Part shown: positions 51,563 through 62,347 of the stretch, one piece after another | Layout: every line of letters starts with the position of its first letter | How positions within the stretch are numbered: position 1 is the stretch's first letter | Assembly: GCF_019720915.1 (NCBI RefSeq) | Contig: NZ_JAHKSI010000001.1 | Span: forward strand, 434,001 to 498,000 | DNA from: Alkalihalobacillus sp. TS-13 | Lineage (GTDB): Bacteria; Bacillota; Bacilli; Bacillales; Fictibacillaceae | Direction of reading: 5' to 3' | DNA length: 64,000 nucleotides | Notes under the pieces: generated by a model | What the model was told of the DNA's origin: nothing | Databases searched by the model: none | The model's input: only the letters and a program-made list of their open reading frames with translations | Position numbers and translations under genes: made by a program

Positions 51563-54500
51563 ATGGTAAATTATCGGAGGTTTTTGTTGAATCGACGGGC
51601 ATTTGCACTCGTCACAGCGATTCTACTACTAGTTTCAACATTTCTAGCTCCAGCGGTCAACGCACGGACGATGGTGACACAAGAAACAAATCCGATCGCC
51701 ACATCGTTCAAAGATGAAGCCCTAACCAATAAAGTAAGTAAATCACTACAAAACCAGTTCAAGGATGAAGATCAGGTTACGTTCTTGATCAAATTCAATG
51801 AACAGGTGGATACACAGAAAGTTTCGAAGAATGCGATCGAAAAAGCGGAGAAGCAGAAGCTGACGCCTTACAAGAAGGAACTCGCGCAACGCTCTGCAGT
51901 CGTATCGGCTCTTCGCTCCACGGCAATCGAAACACAAGGGAACGTAAAACAATTTTTGGAGAAACAAAAAGCAAGTAAGGCAGTGAAAGACTATCAATCT
52001 TTCTTTATTGTCAATGCAATGGCTGTAACAGCGAACAAAGAAGTCATGGAGCAATTGGCTGCGTTTCCTGAAGTAGCGAAAGTGCTGCCGAATGAAGTAC
52101 GCCAGCTCCAACCGATGCCTGAAACGACAAAAGCATCCACTCAACCGAAAGCGGATGTGAAAAATGAAACGAATTCCATCGAGTGGAACATCGAACGTGT
52201 CGGTGCTCCAGCTGTTTGGGATATGGGCATCGATGGCTCCGGTACTGTTGTCGCGAACATCGATACCGGTGTCCAATGGGATCACCCAGGCCTTGTCGAG
52301 CAATATCGGGGGTATGACGCAGCGAATCCAGACGCTCCGAGTCATGAGATGAACTGGTTCGATGCGACGGCTGGTCAAGACACACCATACGATGATCAAG
52401 GTCATGGTACACATACAATGGGTACGATGGTCGGTGCTGAACCGGATGGTTCAAACCAAGTCGGTGTTGCACCTGGTGCGAAGTGGATTGCGGTCAAAGC
52501 ATTCACGGCTGCAGGTGGAACCGATGTTGACCTCCTGGAAGCAGGGGAGTGGATCATCGCTCCGACGGATGCCGATGGGAACCTTCATCCTGAAATGGCG
52601 CCGGATGTTGTCAACAACTCGTGGGGTGGCGGACCTGGTTTAGATGAATGGTATCGTCCGATGGTTCAAAACTGGCGTGCAGCCGATATTTTCCCAGAGT
52701 TTTCAGCAGGGAACACGACAATCTTCAACCCTGGTGGACCTGGATCTATCGCAACTCCAGCGAATTATCCTGAATCCTTTGCGACTGGTGCAACGGATAT
52801 CAATGACAACTTGGCAAGTTTCTCATTAGAGGGGCCATCCCCTTATGATGAAATCAAACCGGATGTCAGCGCACCAGGTGTCAATATCCGTTCTACGGTT
52901 CCAGGAAGCGCTTATGAAGGTGGATGGAATGGAACATCGATGGCTGGACCACACGTATCAGCTGTCGTCGCACTGCTTCGTCAAGTCGACTCTTCCTTGA
53001 CTGTCGATGAAATCGAGGAGATTTTACTTAGCACAGCAGAACCGATGACCAATGGAGAATACCCTGAATCTCCAAATAACGGCTTCGGATACGGTTTGGT
53101 CAATGCCTTTGATGCTGTATCTTCAGTAATAAGCGGACTTGGCGTCGTTAAAGGTAATGTAACGAAAGAAGGGGACGATGCAGAAGCTCCTTCATTTGAA
53201 CATGACGCTCCGGCTGAAACCTATGCTGGCTTGAATTTACCGTTGACGATCACTGCTTCTGATAATGTCAGCGTCACAAATGTTCGTGTCGAATACGAAA
53301 TTTCCCACAATAACTGGGAATCTGTAGATGCTGTACGTACAGATGGTGATTATCACTCTGGGACATACGAAGCAGTCATTCCTGGAGATGCAATTGAAGA
53401 ACCAGTCCTGTATTACCGTTTGGTGATCGAAGACTTCGGTGATAACGATATCGTATCAGATGAATATGAAGTTTCAGTTTTACCAGGGATCACGACTGGT
53501 TATGAAACAGATTTCGAATCTCAGCCAACCGGTTGGATTTCTTGGGGAGACAACAACTCCTGGGAGTGGGGCGCACCGACTTCAGGACCAGGTGAAGCAG
53601 CCTCAGGTGAAAATGTCTATGCGACCAACCTTGAAGATCAATATGACAACAATGCAAACATGACACTGATGATGCCTCCAATCGACCTTGGTGAAGGGGA
53701 AGCATATCTTCAGTTCAATAACTGGTATAACCTTGAAAATAACTATGATTACGGTCATGTAGTTATCTCAACTGACCAAGAAACTTGGGAGCAACTTGAT
53801 GTATTCAACAACGTAAGTGATGGATGGGTAGAAGAGGAAATCGATCTTTCTGAGTATGCTGGTCAGCGTATCTATGTCGGTTTTAATGTCGATACAGACG
53901 GAAGTGTTTTGCGTGATGGTTGGTACATTGATGATGTGCGTTTAAGCGATTCTTCCAACGATACATCCGCAAAAGCTTCTTTACATGGCAAAAATGCGAA
54001 ACCAGATAAGGATGCTAAACCTGCAAAAGAAAAGGTAGCTAAAAAGGAAAAAGTGAACCCGGCTGAATTGATGCCGACGAAACGAATCGATATTGAGAAA
54101 AAGAAAGATAAAGGTAATGATCAAGGACCCTCAGCATTGCCGCTTGAAGCAGAAGTAAGCATCCTTGAATCCGGCCGCTCTACCACTACTAGCCCCGTGG
54201 ATGGAAGCTACTCGATCACGCATGCTGCTGGCGACTTTACGGTCATGGCAGAAGCATATGGATACCACCCACAAGAACAATCAGTTTCAATTGAAGATGA
54301 TGGTGAAACCGTAGCTGACTTCACATTGGAAGAGATGGCGCAAGGTACAGTTTCAGGTACGGTAACAAACGAGCAAACAGGTGATCCAATCGAGGGAGCA
54401 ACTGTATTGCTTGTCGAAGACGCAGCTGTCACACCTGTTGAAACCGATGCGGACGGAAACTACTCGCTGACTGCTTATGAAGGCGACTATACGTTGAAAG

Positions 54501-55930
54501 TCAGCGCATCAGGCTACTATGGTGAAGAGTTCACTGTAACAGTCGAAGGTGATGAAGTAACTGATCAAGATGCGCAATTGAAACCGTTCATCGGCTATCC
54601 AGGCGAAATCGGATACGATGATGGCACTGCTGAAAATGCACGTGCATTCTATGATGCAGGGAACGGATGGGGTGTAAGGATGTCTCTTCCGGAAGGAAAA
54701 GAAGAGGCTCTTGTCACTGGCGGTATGTTCCGTTTCTGGACGACCGACTGGCCGAACCCAGGCGGAACTGATTTCAAAGTTGAAATTTGGGACGCAAATG
54801 ATGAAGGAGCACCTGGTAAGAAGTTAGCTGGACCGATTGATGCGACTGCCCTCCGTAATGGAGAGTGGACACATGTCGATCTCGCAGACCAAGGTGTCAC
54901 GGTTGAAGGCGACTTCTTCATGGTATACGTCCAATCAGATCCGAACCCGAATGCACCAGGTTTAGGAACAGATGAAAACGGACCGAATGCAGAACGAAGC
55001 TGGCAATTTGTCGGTGGCGCATGGTCTCAGTCCCCTGCAGCGGAAGGGAACTACATGATCCGTGCAACAGTCGATTATGAGGTGACTGCACCGGTCATCA
55101 CATCTCCAGCAGACGGCACGCATACAAATGATGAGAATGTAACTGTAGAAGGTCAATCTGCACCGGGTGTGAATGTCCACCTTGAAAACAATGGCGAAGA
55201 GGTTGCTGTCGTAGCAACGAATGAAGACGGATCTTTCTCTGCAGACATCACACTTATTGATGGTGAGAATGTCCTGGTTGCGACTGCTTCCAACGAACGC
55301 GGCATGACAGATCCTTCCGAGCTGGTGACGGTCACGTTGGATCAAACGAAACCGGAATTGACAATTGAAAGTCCGGACGACGGATTAAAGACGAACCGTA
55401 TGGCAGTAAATGTGACGGGTACCGTCGATGACGCCCATCTGGATTGGGTCAAGGTAAACGGTCAAAAAGCAACGGTCAATGAGGATGGCACATATTCTCA
55501 CCGTATGCTTCTTGACGAAGGGGAAAATGTCATCAAGGTCGTTGCGAAGGACCTTGCAGGCAACCGCAAAAATCAAACGGTGACAGTGGATGCGAAGTTT
55601 GGTCCGATCGAAGTGACGAATGTCAAACCAGATATGGATAAGAACCTTGAAGCTGGACAATCCGTGATGATCGAGTTTGACAGTGAGCCAGGACTCGAAG
55701 CGCGTTTCCGTATCCATATGCCATTGACCAACACGGGCATGGGTATGGTGCAAAATGCGAATGAGCTTCCAATGATGGAAATGTCTCCTGGCCACTATGT
55801 TGGCTATTACACCGCAACTTCCAACGTTGTCGCTGATGGAGCGGTCGTTGAAGTAGTCGCACGTGACGACTATGGAAACGAAACAGAAGAAATTGCAGAA
55901 GGTAAGCTCTACATCAATGTAGAGGAATAA
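51563..55930 (+). CDS. Secreted subtilisin-like protease, bacillopeptidase F type
   Basis: A 1455-residue protein. Signal peptide (residues 1-34, LVTAILLLVSTFLAPAVNA); I9-like propeptide (about 60-185); S8 catalytic domain with Asp234 (NIDTGVQWDH), His281 (GHGTHTMG) and Ser459 (GTSMAGPH). After it come an immune-inhibitor-A/MAM-like beta domain (about 640-800, FESQPTGWISWGDNNSWEWG), a Lys/Ala-rich linker, two or more carboxypeptidase-regulatory-like modules (about 870-1010), a distal beta module, and two glucodextranase-like repeats (from SPADGTHTNDENVTVEGQ). The order recalls B. subtilis Bpr (about 1433 residues). Its location after asnO recalls wprA. AGGAGGGG supports ATG 51563. Confidence 0.9.
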   Translation: MVNYRRFLLNRRAFALVTAILLLVSTFLAPAVNARTMVTQETNPIATSFKDEALTNKVSKSLQNQFKDEDQVTFLIKFNEQVDTQKVSKNAIEKAEKQKLTPYKKELAQRSAVVSALRSTAIETQGNVKQFLEKQKASKAVKDYQSFFIVNAMAVTANKEVMEQLAAFPEVAKVLPNEVRQLQPMPETTKASTQPKADVKNETNSIEWNIERVGAPAVWDMGIDGSGTVVANIDTGVQWDHPGLVEQYRGYDAANPDAPSHEMNWFDATAGQDTPYDDQGHGTHTMGTMVGAEPDGSNQVGVAPGAKWIAVKAFTAAGGTDVDLLEAGEWIIAPTDADGNLHPEMAPDVVNNSWGGGPGLDEWYRPMVQNWRAADIFPEFSAGNTTIFNPGGPGSIATPANYPESFATGATDINDNLASFSLEGPSPYDEIKPDVSAPGVNIRSTVPGSAYEGGWNGTSMAGPHVSAVVALLRQVDSSLTVDEIEEILLSTAEPMTNGEYPESPNNGFGYGLVNAFDAVSSVISGLGVVKGNVTKEGDDAEAPSFEHDAPAETYAGLNLPLTITASDNVSVTNVRVEYEISHNNWESVDAVRTDGDYHSGTYEAVIPGDAIEEPVLYYRLVIEDFGDNDIVSDEYEVSVLPGITTGYETDFESQPTGWISWGDNNSWEWGAPTSGPGEAASGENVYATNLEDQYDNNANMTLMMPPIDLGEGEAYLQFNNWYNLENNYDYGHVVISTDQETWEQLDVFNNVSDGWVEEEIDLSEYAGQRIYVGFNVDTDGSVLRDGWYIDDVRLSDSSNDTSAKASLHGKNAKPDKDAKPAKEKVAKKEKVNPAELMPTKRIDIEKKKDKGNDQGPSALPLEAEVSILESGRSTTTSPVDGSYSITHAAGDFTVMAEAYGYHPQEQSVSIEDDGETVADFTLEEMAQGTVSGTVTNEQTGDPIEGATVLLVEDAAVTPVETDADGNYSLTAYEGDYTLKVSASGYYGEEFTVTVEGDEVTDQDAQLKPFIGYPGEIGYDDGTAENARAFYDAGNGWGVRMSLPEGKEEALVTGGMFRFWTTDWPNPGGTDFKVEIWDANDEGAPGKKLAGPIDATALRNGEWTHVDLADQGVTVEGDFFMVYVQSDPNPNAPGLGTDENGPNAERSWQFVGGAWSQSPAAEGNYMIRATVDYEVTAPVITSPADGTHTNDENVTVEGQSAPGVNVHLENNGEEVAVVATNEDGSFSADITLIDGENVLVATASNERGMTDPSELVTVTLDQTKPELTIESPDDGLKTNRMAVNVTGTVDDAHLDWVKVNGQKATVNEDGTYSHRMLLDEGENVIKVVAKDLAGNRKNQTVTVDAKFGPIEVTNVKPDMDKNLEAGQSVMIEFDSEPGLEARFRIHMPLTNTGMGMVQNANELPMMEMSPGHYVGYYTATSNVVADGAVVEVVARDDYGNETEEIAEGKLYINVEE

Positions 55931-55976
55931 AACAACGCTGTTGACGCCGGATTAACTGCGGAGACGGAACAAAAGG

Positions 55977-56016
55977 AAAGAGGCTGCCGATTCGTTGGCA
56001 GCCTCTTTCTTTTTTA
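55977..56016. terminator. Strong terminator between the protease gene and amt
   Basis: AAAGAGGCTGCC/GGCAGCCTCTTT with 8-base loop and T-rich tail. Flanking A and T runs make it usable for both convergent genes. Confidence 0.93.
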
Positions 56017-56027
56017 TGGAAAATCAA

Positions 56028-57413
56028 TTAGTTAGAGTTATAGTTATGAGATTGATGATCATCTGTTCCAAGTTGGTTGAGGCGGTTGACCAAACCGTAC
56101 CCGAAGCTTGGTTGGTTGTTCGCCGGTCCAAACGATTCACCCTTCATATCGTATGCAGTTGAACCATGTTCACTGAAATCAAGCCCCTGGATTTCTTCTT
56201 CACGTGTAACCCGGATGGAAGAACGGAGAGTGATGACTTTCAAGCTCAAGAAAGTGAGACCGAATGTCCAGGCGATGACAGCAAGGACTCCGACGCTTTG
56301 GACCGCCAAGAGTGACGTTCCGCCTCCGTACAATAAACCGCCGTTAGTGGCGAACAATCCGACAGCGATCGTTCCCCAAATACCACAGAATCCATGGACC
56401 GCAATCGCGCCGACTGGATCGTCAAGTTTTAATTTTTGGTCGATGAATGGAACAGCCTCAATGAGGATGATGCCTGCAATGAACCCGATCGCGACAGCTC
56501 CGAACAAGGAGACATCCGCTGTACCTGCCGTAATCCCGACAAGACCTCCCAGTGCTCCGTTCAAAGTCAGAGTTGCGTCCATTTGCTTGAATTTTAAATA
56601 AGAATAAATCGCGCTGGAGACAATCCCAGCAGATGCTGATAACAATGTCGTCGTAATGATCATCGGAACGAGGGATGGATCCGCCGCCAAACTGCTTCCG
56701 GCATTGAATCCGAACCATCCGAACCATAAAATGAAAACCCCTAAAGCCCCGAGTGGAATGTTGTGACCTGGGATGACATTCACCGTTTTTTGATCATATT
56801 TACCGATTCTGCCCCCGAGTAGTAGGACAGCAGCTAAAGCGCCGGTTGCTCCGGTAAGGTGAACGACAGTGGATCCTGCGAAATCGATGAAGCCTAATTC
56901 TGAAAGGAAACCGCCGCCCCAGACCCAGTGTCCGACAACAGGGTAAATGAACATCACCATGCAAACCGTGAGCATCAGGTAAGAGCTTAATTTCATCCGT
57001 TCAGCGACCGCTCCAGAGATGATCGTTGCGCAAGTAGCCGCAAACACCGCCTGGAAGACGAAGAATCCGATGTCGTTCTCAGCATTTTGCAGGAAAAAAT
57101 ATGAACTCCCTACAAGTCCGCTTAACGAGTCGCCGAACATAATTCCGTAACCGATCGCGAAATAAAGCAATGCTCCGAGGGCCATAGTCAGGAAGTTTTT
57201 CATAAGGATGTTCAGTGCGTTTTTTGCCCGGGTAAATCCGGTTTCGACCATCGCAAACCCCGCATGCATGAAAAAGACGAGAAGCGTAGCGATAGCGACC
57301 CACATCATATCCACTGACTGGACGACTGATGAGATTGATGGACCCTCTGCACCATATGCGATTGTCGGTAAGCTGCTAAGTGCAAAAACCAATGGAATAA
57401 TTTTTTTCTTCAA
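56028..57413 (-). CDS. amt: Ammonium transporter (Amt/NrgA)
   Basis: A 461-residue membrane protein with a signal-like N terminus (PLVFALSSLPTIAYG) and about 11 membrane helices. The pore is identified by HAGFAMVETGFTRAKNALNI, the first pore His in GSTVVHLTGATGAL and the second in AIAVHGFCGIWGTIAVG, plus FNAGSS and FGWFGFNAG. An acidic C-terminal tail of about 60 residues follows. It is the second gene of a PII-amt operon, reversing the usual amt-glnK order. It imports ammonium under nitrogen limitation; the tail contacts PII. Confidence 0.95.
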   Translation of the reverse strand: MKKKIIPLVFALSSLPTIAYGAEGPSISSVVQSVDMMWVAIATLLVFFMHAGFAMVETGFTRAKNALNILMKNFLTMALGALLYFAIGYGIMFGDSLSGLVGSSYFFLQNAENDIGFFVFQAVFAATCATIISGAVAERMKLSSYLMLTVCMVMFIYPVVGHWVWGGGFLSELGFIDFAGSTVVHLTGATGALAAVLLLGGRIGKYDQKTVNVIPGHNIPLGALGVFILWFGWFGFNAGSSLAADPSLVPMIITTTLLSASAGIVSSAIYSYLKFKQMDATLTLNGALGGLVGITAGTADVSLFGAVAIGFIAGIILIEAVPFIDQKLKLDDPVGAIAVHGFCGIWGTIAVGLFATNGGLLYGGGTSLLAVQSVGVLAVIAWTFGLTFLSLKVITLRSSIRVTREEEIQGLDFSEHGSTAYDMKGESFGPANNQPSFGYGLVNRLNQLGTDDHQSHNYNSN

Positions 57414-57434
57414 GTTTGTTCAATCCTTTCAAAA

Positions 57435-57776
57435 TTATATGATTGCCTGTGTGCCATTTTCTCCGGTACGAATACGATAGACATCTTCAATAGAAGAAAC
57501 AAAAATTTTCCCGTCGCCTACAGATCCTGTTGAGCAAGAATCAATGATGACTTTGATTGTTCGTTCTTCAAGTGATTCACGAATGACCATTTCCACCTTT
57601 ACTTTCGGCTCAAGCTGGAGTTCGAAAGGGTTTCCTCTGAACACGCCTTTCTTTTTCCGTTGCTTTCCACAGCCAGCCGCTTCATACACCGTCAAGCCGT
57701 CAATTCCGATTTCTAAAAGTTTTGCTCTGAGCTGCTGGAACTGTTCTGGCCTGATGATTGCTTCAACTTTTTTCAT
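57435..57776 (-). CDS. glnK: PII signalling protein (GlnK/GlnB/NrgB type)
   Basis: A 113-residue PII protein. Signature KKVEAIIRPEQFQQLRAKL at the N terminus, T-loop GCGKQRKKKGVFRGNPFELQL, and C-terminal signature CSTGSVGDGKIFVSSIEDVYRIRTGE. The usual uridylylation Tyr in the T-loop is absent (the loop reads RGNPFELQLEP), so GlnD-type modification is unlikely and regulation would be by ATP/ADP/2-oxoglutarate binding alone. ATG 57776 follows GAAAGGAGAGG. It is the first gene of the operon; amt follows 21 bp on. Two GlnR/TnrA sites control the promoter. Confidence 0.93.
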   Translation of the reverse strand: MKKVEAIIRPEQFQQLRAKLLEIGIDGLTVYEAAGCGKQRKKKGVFRGNPFELQLEPKVKVEMVIRESLEERTIKVIIDSCSTGSVGDGKIFVSSIEDVYRIRTGENGTQAII

Positions 57777-57791
57777 TTGCCTCTCCTTTCA

Positions 57792-57808
57792 TGTCAGGAA
57801 ACCTAACA
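57792..57808 (-). promoter_or_regulatory. GlnR/TnrA box, proximal
   Basis: On the minus strand TGTTAGGTTTCCTGACA fits TGTNA-N7-TNACA fully. It lies between the promoter and the PII start, about 16 bases before ATG 57776, a position suited to repression. Confidence 0.85.
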
Positions 57809-57846
57809 TTAATTTTGGATTTATATTTAATAATAATATAAATTTT

Positions 57847-57891
57847 CAGAAAATCAAGTGTTATTTTCAGTTAATGTCAGAAAACCTAACA
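57847..57891 (-). promoter_or_regulatory. GlnR/TnrA box, distal, with PII-amt promoter region
   Basis: TGTTAGGTTTTCTGACA (minus strand, 57891-57875) fits TGTNA-N7-TNACA fully. TTGATT (57856-57851) is a candidate -35, with TA-rich -10 candidates around 57827-57838. The centre of this box is 83 bp from the centre of the proximal one, about eight helical turns. Confidence 0.8.
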
Positions 57892-57907
57892 TGAAGAGAT
57901 CGAAAAA

Positions 57908-57940
57908 TGAGGCTGGGTTGTAGGCCCAGCCTCTTCAAAA
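57908..57940 (-). terminator. Hairpin insulating the PII-amt promoter
   Basis: GAGGCTGGG pairs with CCCAGCCTC; the T run is on the minus strand, so it could stop leftward transcription from the GH13 side. Confidence 0.6.
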
Positions 57941-58057
57941 GGGGGAAAGTGTGGTTTTGTAGATAATTTCTTCTCTAAAGGAAAATTTACCCTTTTCGAA
58001 GGGTTGGAAGCCTCAAAGAGAATTTATAGTTGTAAAATCTTATAAAGGAGTGTTGTT

Positions 58058-58948
58058 ATGTACAAAAAAGAACTACAAATACCTCATAATCTACTTGAAT
58101 TGATTGCATTTAAACGAAGATCCCTTTTTGACCACCCCAAAGTTCCTTTGATTGAAAAGTCCTACAATAAACTAAAGAAAGGATTTATGGATGAAAAGAA
58201 AATCGAGTATCAACTACACTATCTGAATCCCGAAAAATACTTCATTTTCCACGCGATTCTGTATTTAACCAACAGATACGTAAGAAACCAGATGGCAGTG
58301 AAGATGTATTCCGCGTTCCAACCTATCAAGTAGAGAGGCAACAAAATCAATTGACCAAATGGCTAGTTAAAAATAATTTGCCGATTGCTCCACTAGAATA
58401 TTTGATTGGAGTGGGGGATTCGAATACAATTCTCAAAACCTCTCTGAAGAACCACAATATCTCTAAATGGATCGTCCATCACTGGGCAACTGCTCGTGAA
58501 ATCGAAAACTTCGAGAAGGTTTACACTAAAGAAATTGTGTCCCAAAAAGAGTTGAAGAAAATAACAAGAAAAATACTAAAGTACCATCAGCCGCTCAAAA
58601 GCGATATGCTTGAGCGTTATCACTGTAGATGAAATCACGAAAGGGGTTAAGTGTGTGAAATGTCTGAGGTTTCCTATGGAGTGGCGTAGTGCCGGGTGAA
58701 TTTGTTCCCATTGCAACTTTGAATCTAAGAATACCCATCTAGCTGCTGTGGCTGACTACTCATTATTAATCGATTCGCCTTTTTCAAATAGGCAAATTAG
58801 CGACTTTTTATACCTCCCAACAAGGTCGACAAACTACCTCCTCAACAAAATGGGCATGGAAAAAGAGGGGCGAAAATACATTCTGGCCCCTCATGATATA
58901 TTCCGCTATGCAGATAAAGGTGACTTGACCGCGACCAGTAACCAATAA
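58058..58948 (+). pseudogene. Decayed NERD (nuclease-related) domain gene with C-terminal zinc ribbon
   Basis: Three consecutive frames form one NERD-domain protein once joined. Frame 1 (58058-58333) gives the typical N terminus: FDHPKVPLIEKSYNKLKKGF and YFIFHAILYL. Frame 2, entered near 58290, reads RKKPDGSEDVFRVPTYQVER and continues through LTKWLVKNNLPIAPLEYLIG to YHC at about 58625. The segment expected between LYLTNRY and RKKPDG, which should hold the nuclease core, is missing. Frame 3 reads VKCVKC, meets an in-frame TGA (58697-58699), then SHCNFESKN and ADYSLLIDSP. Thus a core deletion, two frameshifts and one stop codon. The strong AAGGAGTG before ATG 58058 is a relic. Confidence 0.75.
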
Positions 58949-58966
58949 TCGCCTCCCAACCCTTCA

Positions 58967-60807
<1,841 letters not shown>

Positions 60808-60820
60808 ACAGATAAATCAG

Positions 60821-60834
60821 TGCAAACGTTTTCA
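60821..60834 (+). promoter_or_regulatory. Second cre site, in the mdxE transcribed leader
   Basis: TGCAAACGTTTTCA fits the cre consensus fully and lies about 15 bp after the -10 of mdxE, a roadblock-type position. Confidence 0.82.
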
Positions 60835-60868
60835 CACAAATTTGATTTATTTTGGGGGAGGTCTACTA

Positions 60869-62140
60869 ATGTTAAAGAAGTTTTTGAACGTATCTCTGAC
60901 AGCTGGTTTAGCCGTATCAATGCTTGCAGCCTGTGGTCCACAAGATTCAGATGAGGAGACAGGCGGAGAGAAAGACAAGGGCAGTGAGAAACCTGAAAAG
61001 CTAGTTGTTTGGGAAGACAAAGAAAAAGGGATCGCACTTGAGCCAGCGATCAAAAGTTTTGAAGAAAAATATGGCATCAAAGTAGAATTCAAAGAGTTGG
61101 GCATGGCAGATGAAATCCGTGAACAGCTTCCGTTAGATGCTCCTGCTGGAACAGGTCCAGACGTGTTGACGTTGCCTCATGACCAGATTGGAGCAATGGC
61201 GACTCAAGGGTTGTTAGCGCCACTAGAAGTCGAACAGGATGTCATTGATACATTTACTGAATCATCCATTCAAGCTCAATCTTTTGAAGGTGAGTTATAT
61301 GGTTTGCCTAAAGCGACAGAAACGCCAGTATTCATTTATAACAAAGAGCACATGGATACAGTACCTGAATCCTTTGATGAGCTTTATGAGTTCTCAAAAA
61401 ATTTCACCGAAGGTAAAAACTATGGCTTCTTAGCTTTATGGGACAATTTCTATTTCGCAAACTCAATCATGGCTGCGAACGGCGGTTATGTTTTCAAACA
61501 AACGGATGAAGGCCTAGACGCGGATGACCTTGGTTTGAATAATGAAGGAGCAGTAAAAGGGGCTGAATACATCCAAAAGTGGTATGACGAAGGCTTATTC
61601 CCTAAAGGAATCGTCGGGGAAAGCGGAGGTTCAGCTATGGACGGCCTCTTCAACGAAGGGAAAGTCGCTTCAGTCATGAACGGACCATGGGCATTCCAGG
61701 GGATGCAAGATGCTGGAATCGAAATCGGTGTCGCACCACTTCCGAAGCTTCCGAACGGTGAGTATCCTCAAACATTCATCGGAGTTAAAGGATGGCACGT
61801 ATCAGCTTATTCTGAAAACAAGGAATGGGCTACGAAACTAGTTGAGTGGGTCACGAATGAAGAAAACGCAAAAATCCGTTATGAAAAGACACAAGAGATT
61901 CCACCTGTAAAATCATTGATCGAGGATCCTGTCATCGCTGACAACGAAGGTGCTTCAGCAGTTGCAGTTCAATCTCAACGCGGTGTTCCAATGCCTAACA
62001 TTCCTGAGATGGGGCAAGTTTGGGAGCCGATGGCAAATGCACTTCAATTGATTGTCACAGGAAAGCAAGATCCGCAGTCTGCACTTGAAGATGCCACTAA
62101 GAACATTAAACAACAAATTGAAGCTTCAGGCGCTAAATAA
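60869..62140 (+). CDS. mdxE: Maltodextrin-binding lipoprotein of the ABC importer
   Basis: A 423-residue extracellular solute-binding protein, MalE/MdxE type. Lipobox SMLAAC with Cys22 as the lipid-modified residue; then a charged linker and two lobes with KLVVWEDKEKGIALEPAIK, the MalE-like DVLTLPHDQIGAMATQGLL and GGSAMDGLFNEGKVASVMNGPWA. TTGGGGGAGG precedes ATG 60869. Regulated by the divergent promoter and two cre sites. A hairpin element (62163-62281) separates it from the permease gene mdxF. Confidence 0.94.
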   Translation: MLKKFLNVSLTAGLAVSMLAACGPQDSDEETGGEKDKGSEKPEKLVVWEDKEKGIALEPAIKSFEEKYGIKVEFKELGMADEIREQLPLDAPAGTGPDVLTLPHDQIGAMATQGLLAPLEVEQDVIDTFTESSIQAQSFEGELYGLPKATETPVFIYNKEHMDTVPESFDELYEFSKNFTEGKNYGFLALWDNFYFANSIMAANGGYVFKQTDEGLDADDLGLNNEGAVKGAEYIQKWYDEGLFPKGIVGESGGSAMDGLFNEGKVASVMNGPWAFQGMQDAGIEIGVAPLPKLPNGEYPQTFIGVKGWHVSAYSENKEWATKLVEWVTNEENAKIRYEKTQEIPPVKSLIEDPVIADNEGASAVAVQSQRGVPMPNIPEMGQVWEPMANALQLIVTGKQDPQSALEDATKNIKQQIEASGAK

Positions 62141-62162
62141 TCGAACAATAAACGAAAAATAA

Positions 62163-62281
62163 GGGACTGTCCCAAAAGTGTCTGAGTCACTCCGCACTAA
62201 ACAACATTTTGAGAATAATCGTGATTTTGATCTAAAATGTTGTGTTGGAGCTGTCGGACACTTTTCTTTTAGGGCAGTCCT
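62163..62281 (+). repeat. MITE-like long inverted repeat between mdxE and mdxF
   Basis: Imperfect terminal inverted repeats of about 50 bp: GGACTGTCCCAAAAG...AGTGTC at the left and GACACTTTTCTTTT...AGGGCAGTCC at the right. Inner arms ACAACATTTT/AAAATGTTGT flank a loop of about 18 bases. The outer sequence GGGACTGTCCCAAAAG is like ends of some Firmicute insertion sequences (from memory). It would fold to a single hairpin in RNA and be followed by TTTCTATT. Confidence 0.75.
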
Positions 62282-62347
62282 TTCTATTACTCTTTCAGGC
62301 GGAAATGTACTTTAGCCTGAAATGATAAGAAAGGACAGGGGGCAAAT

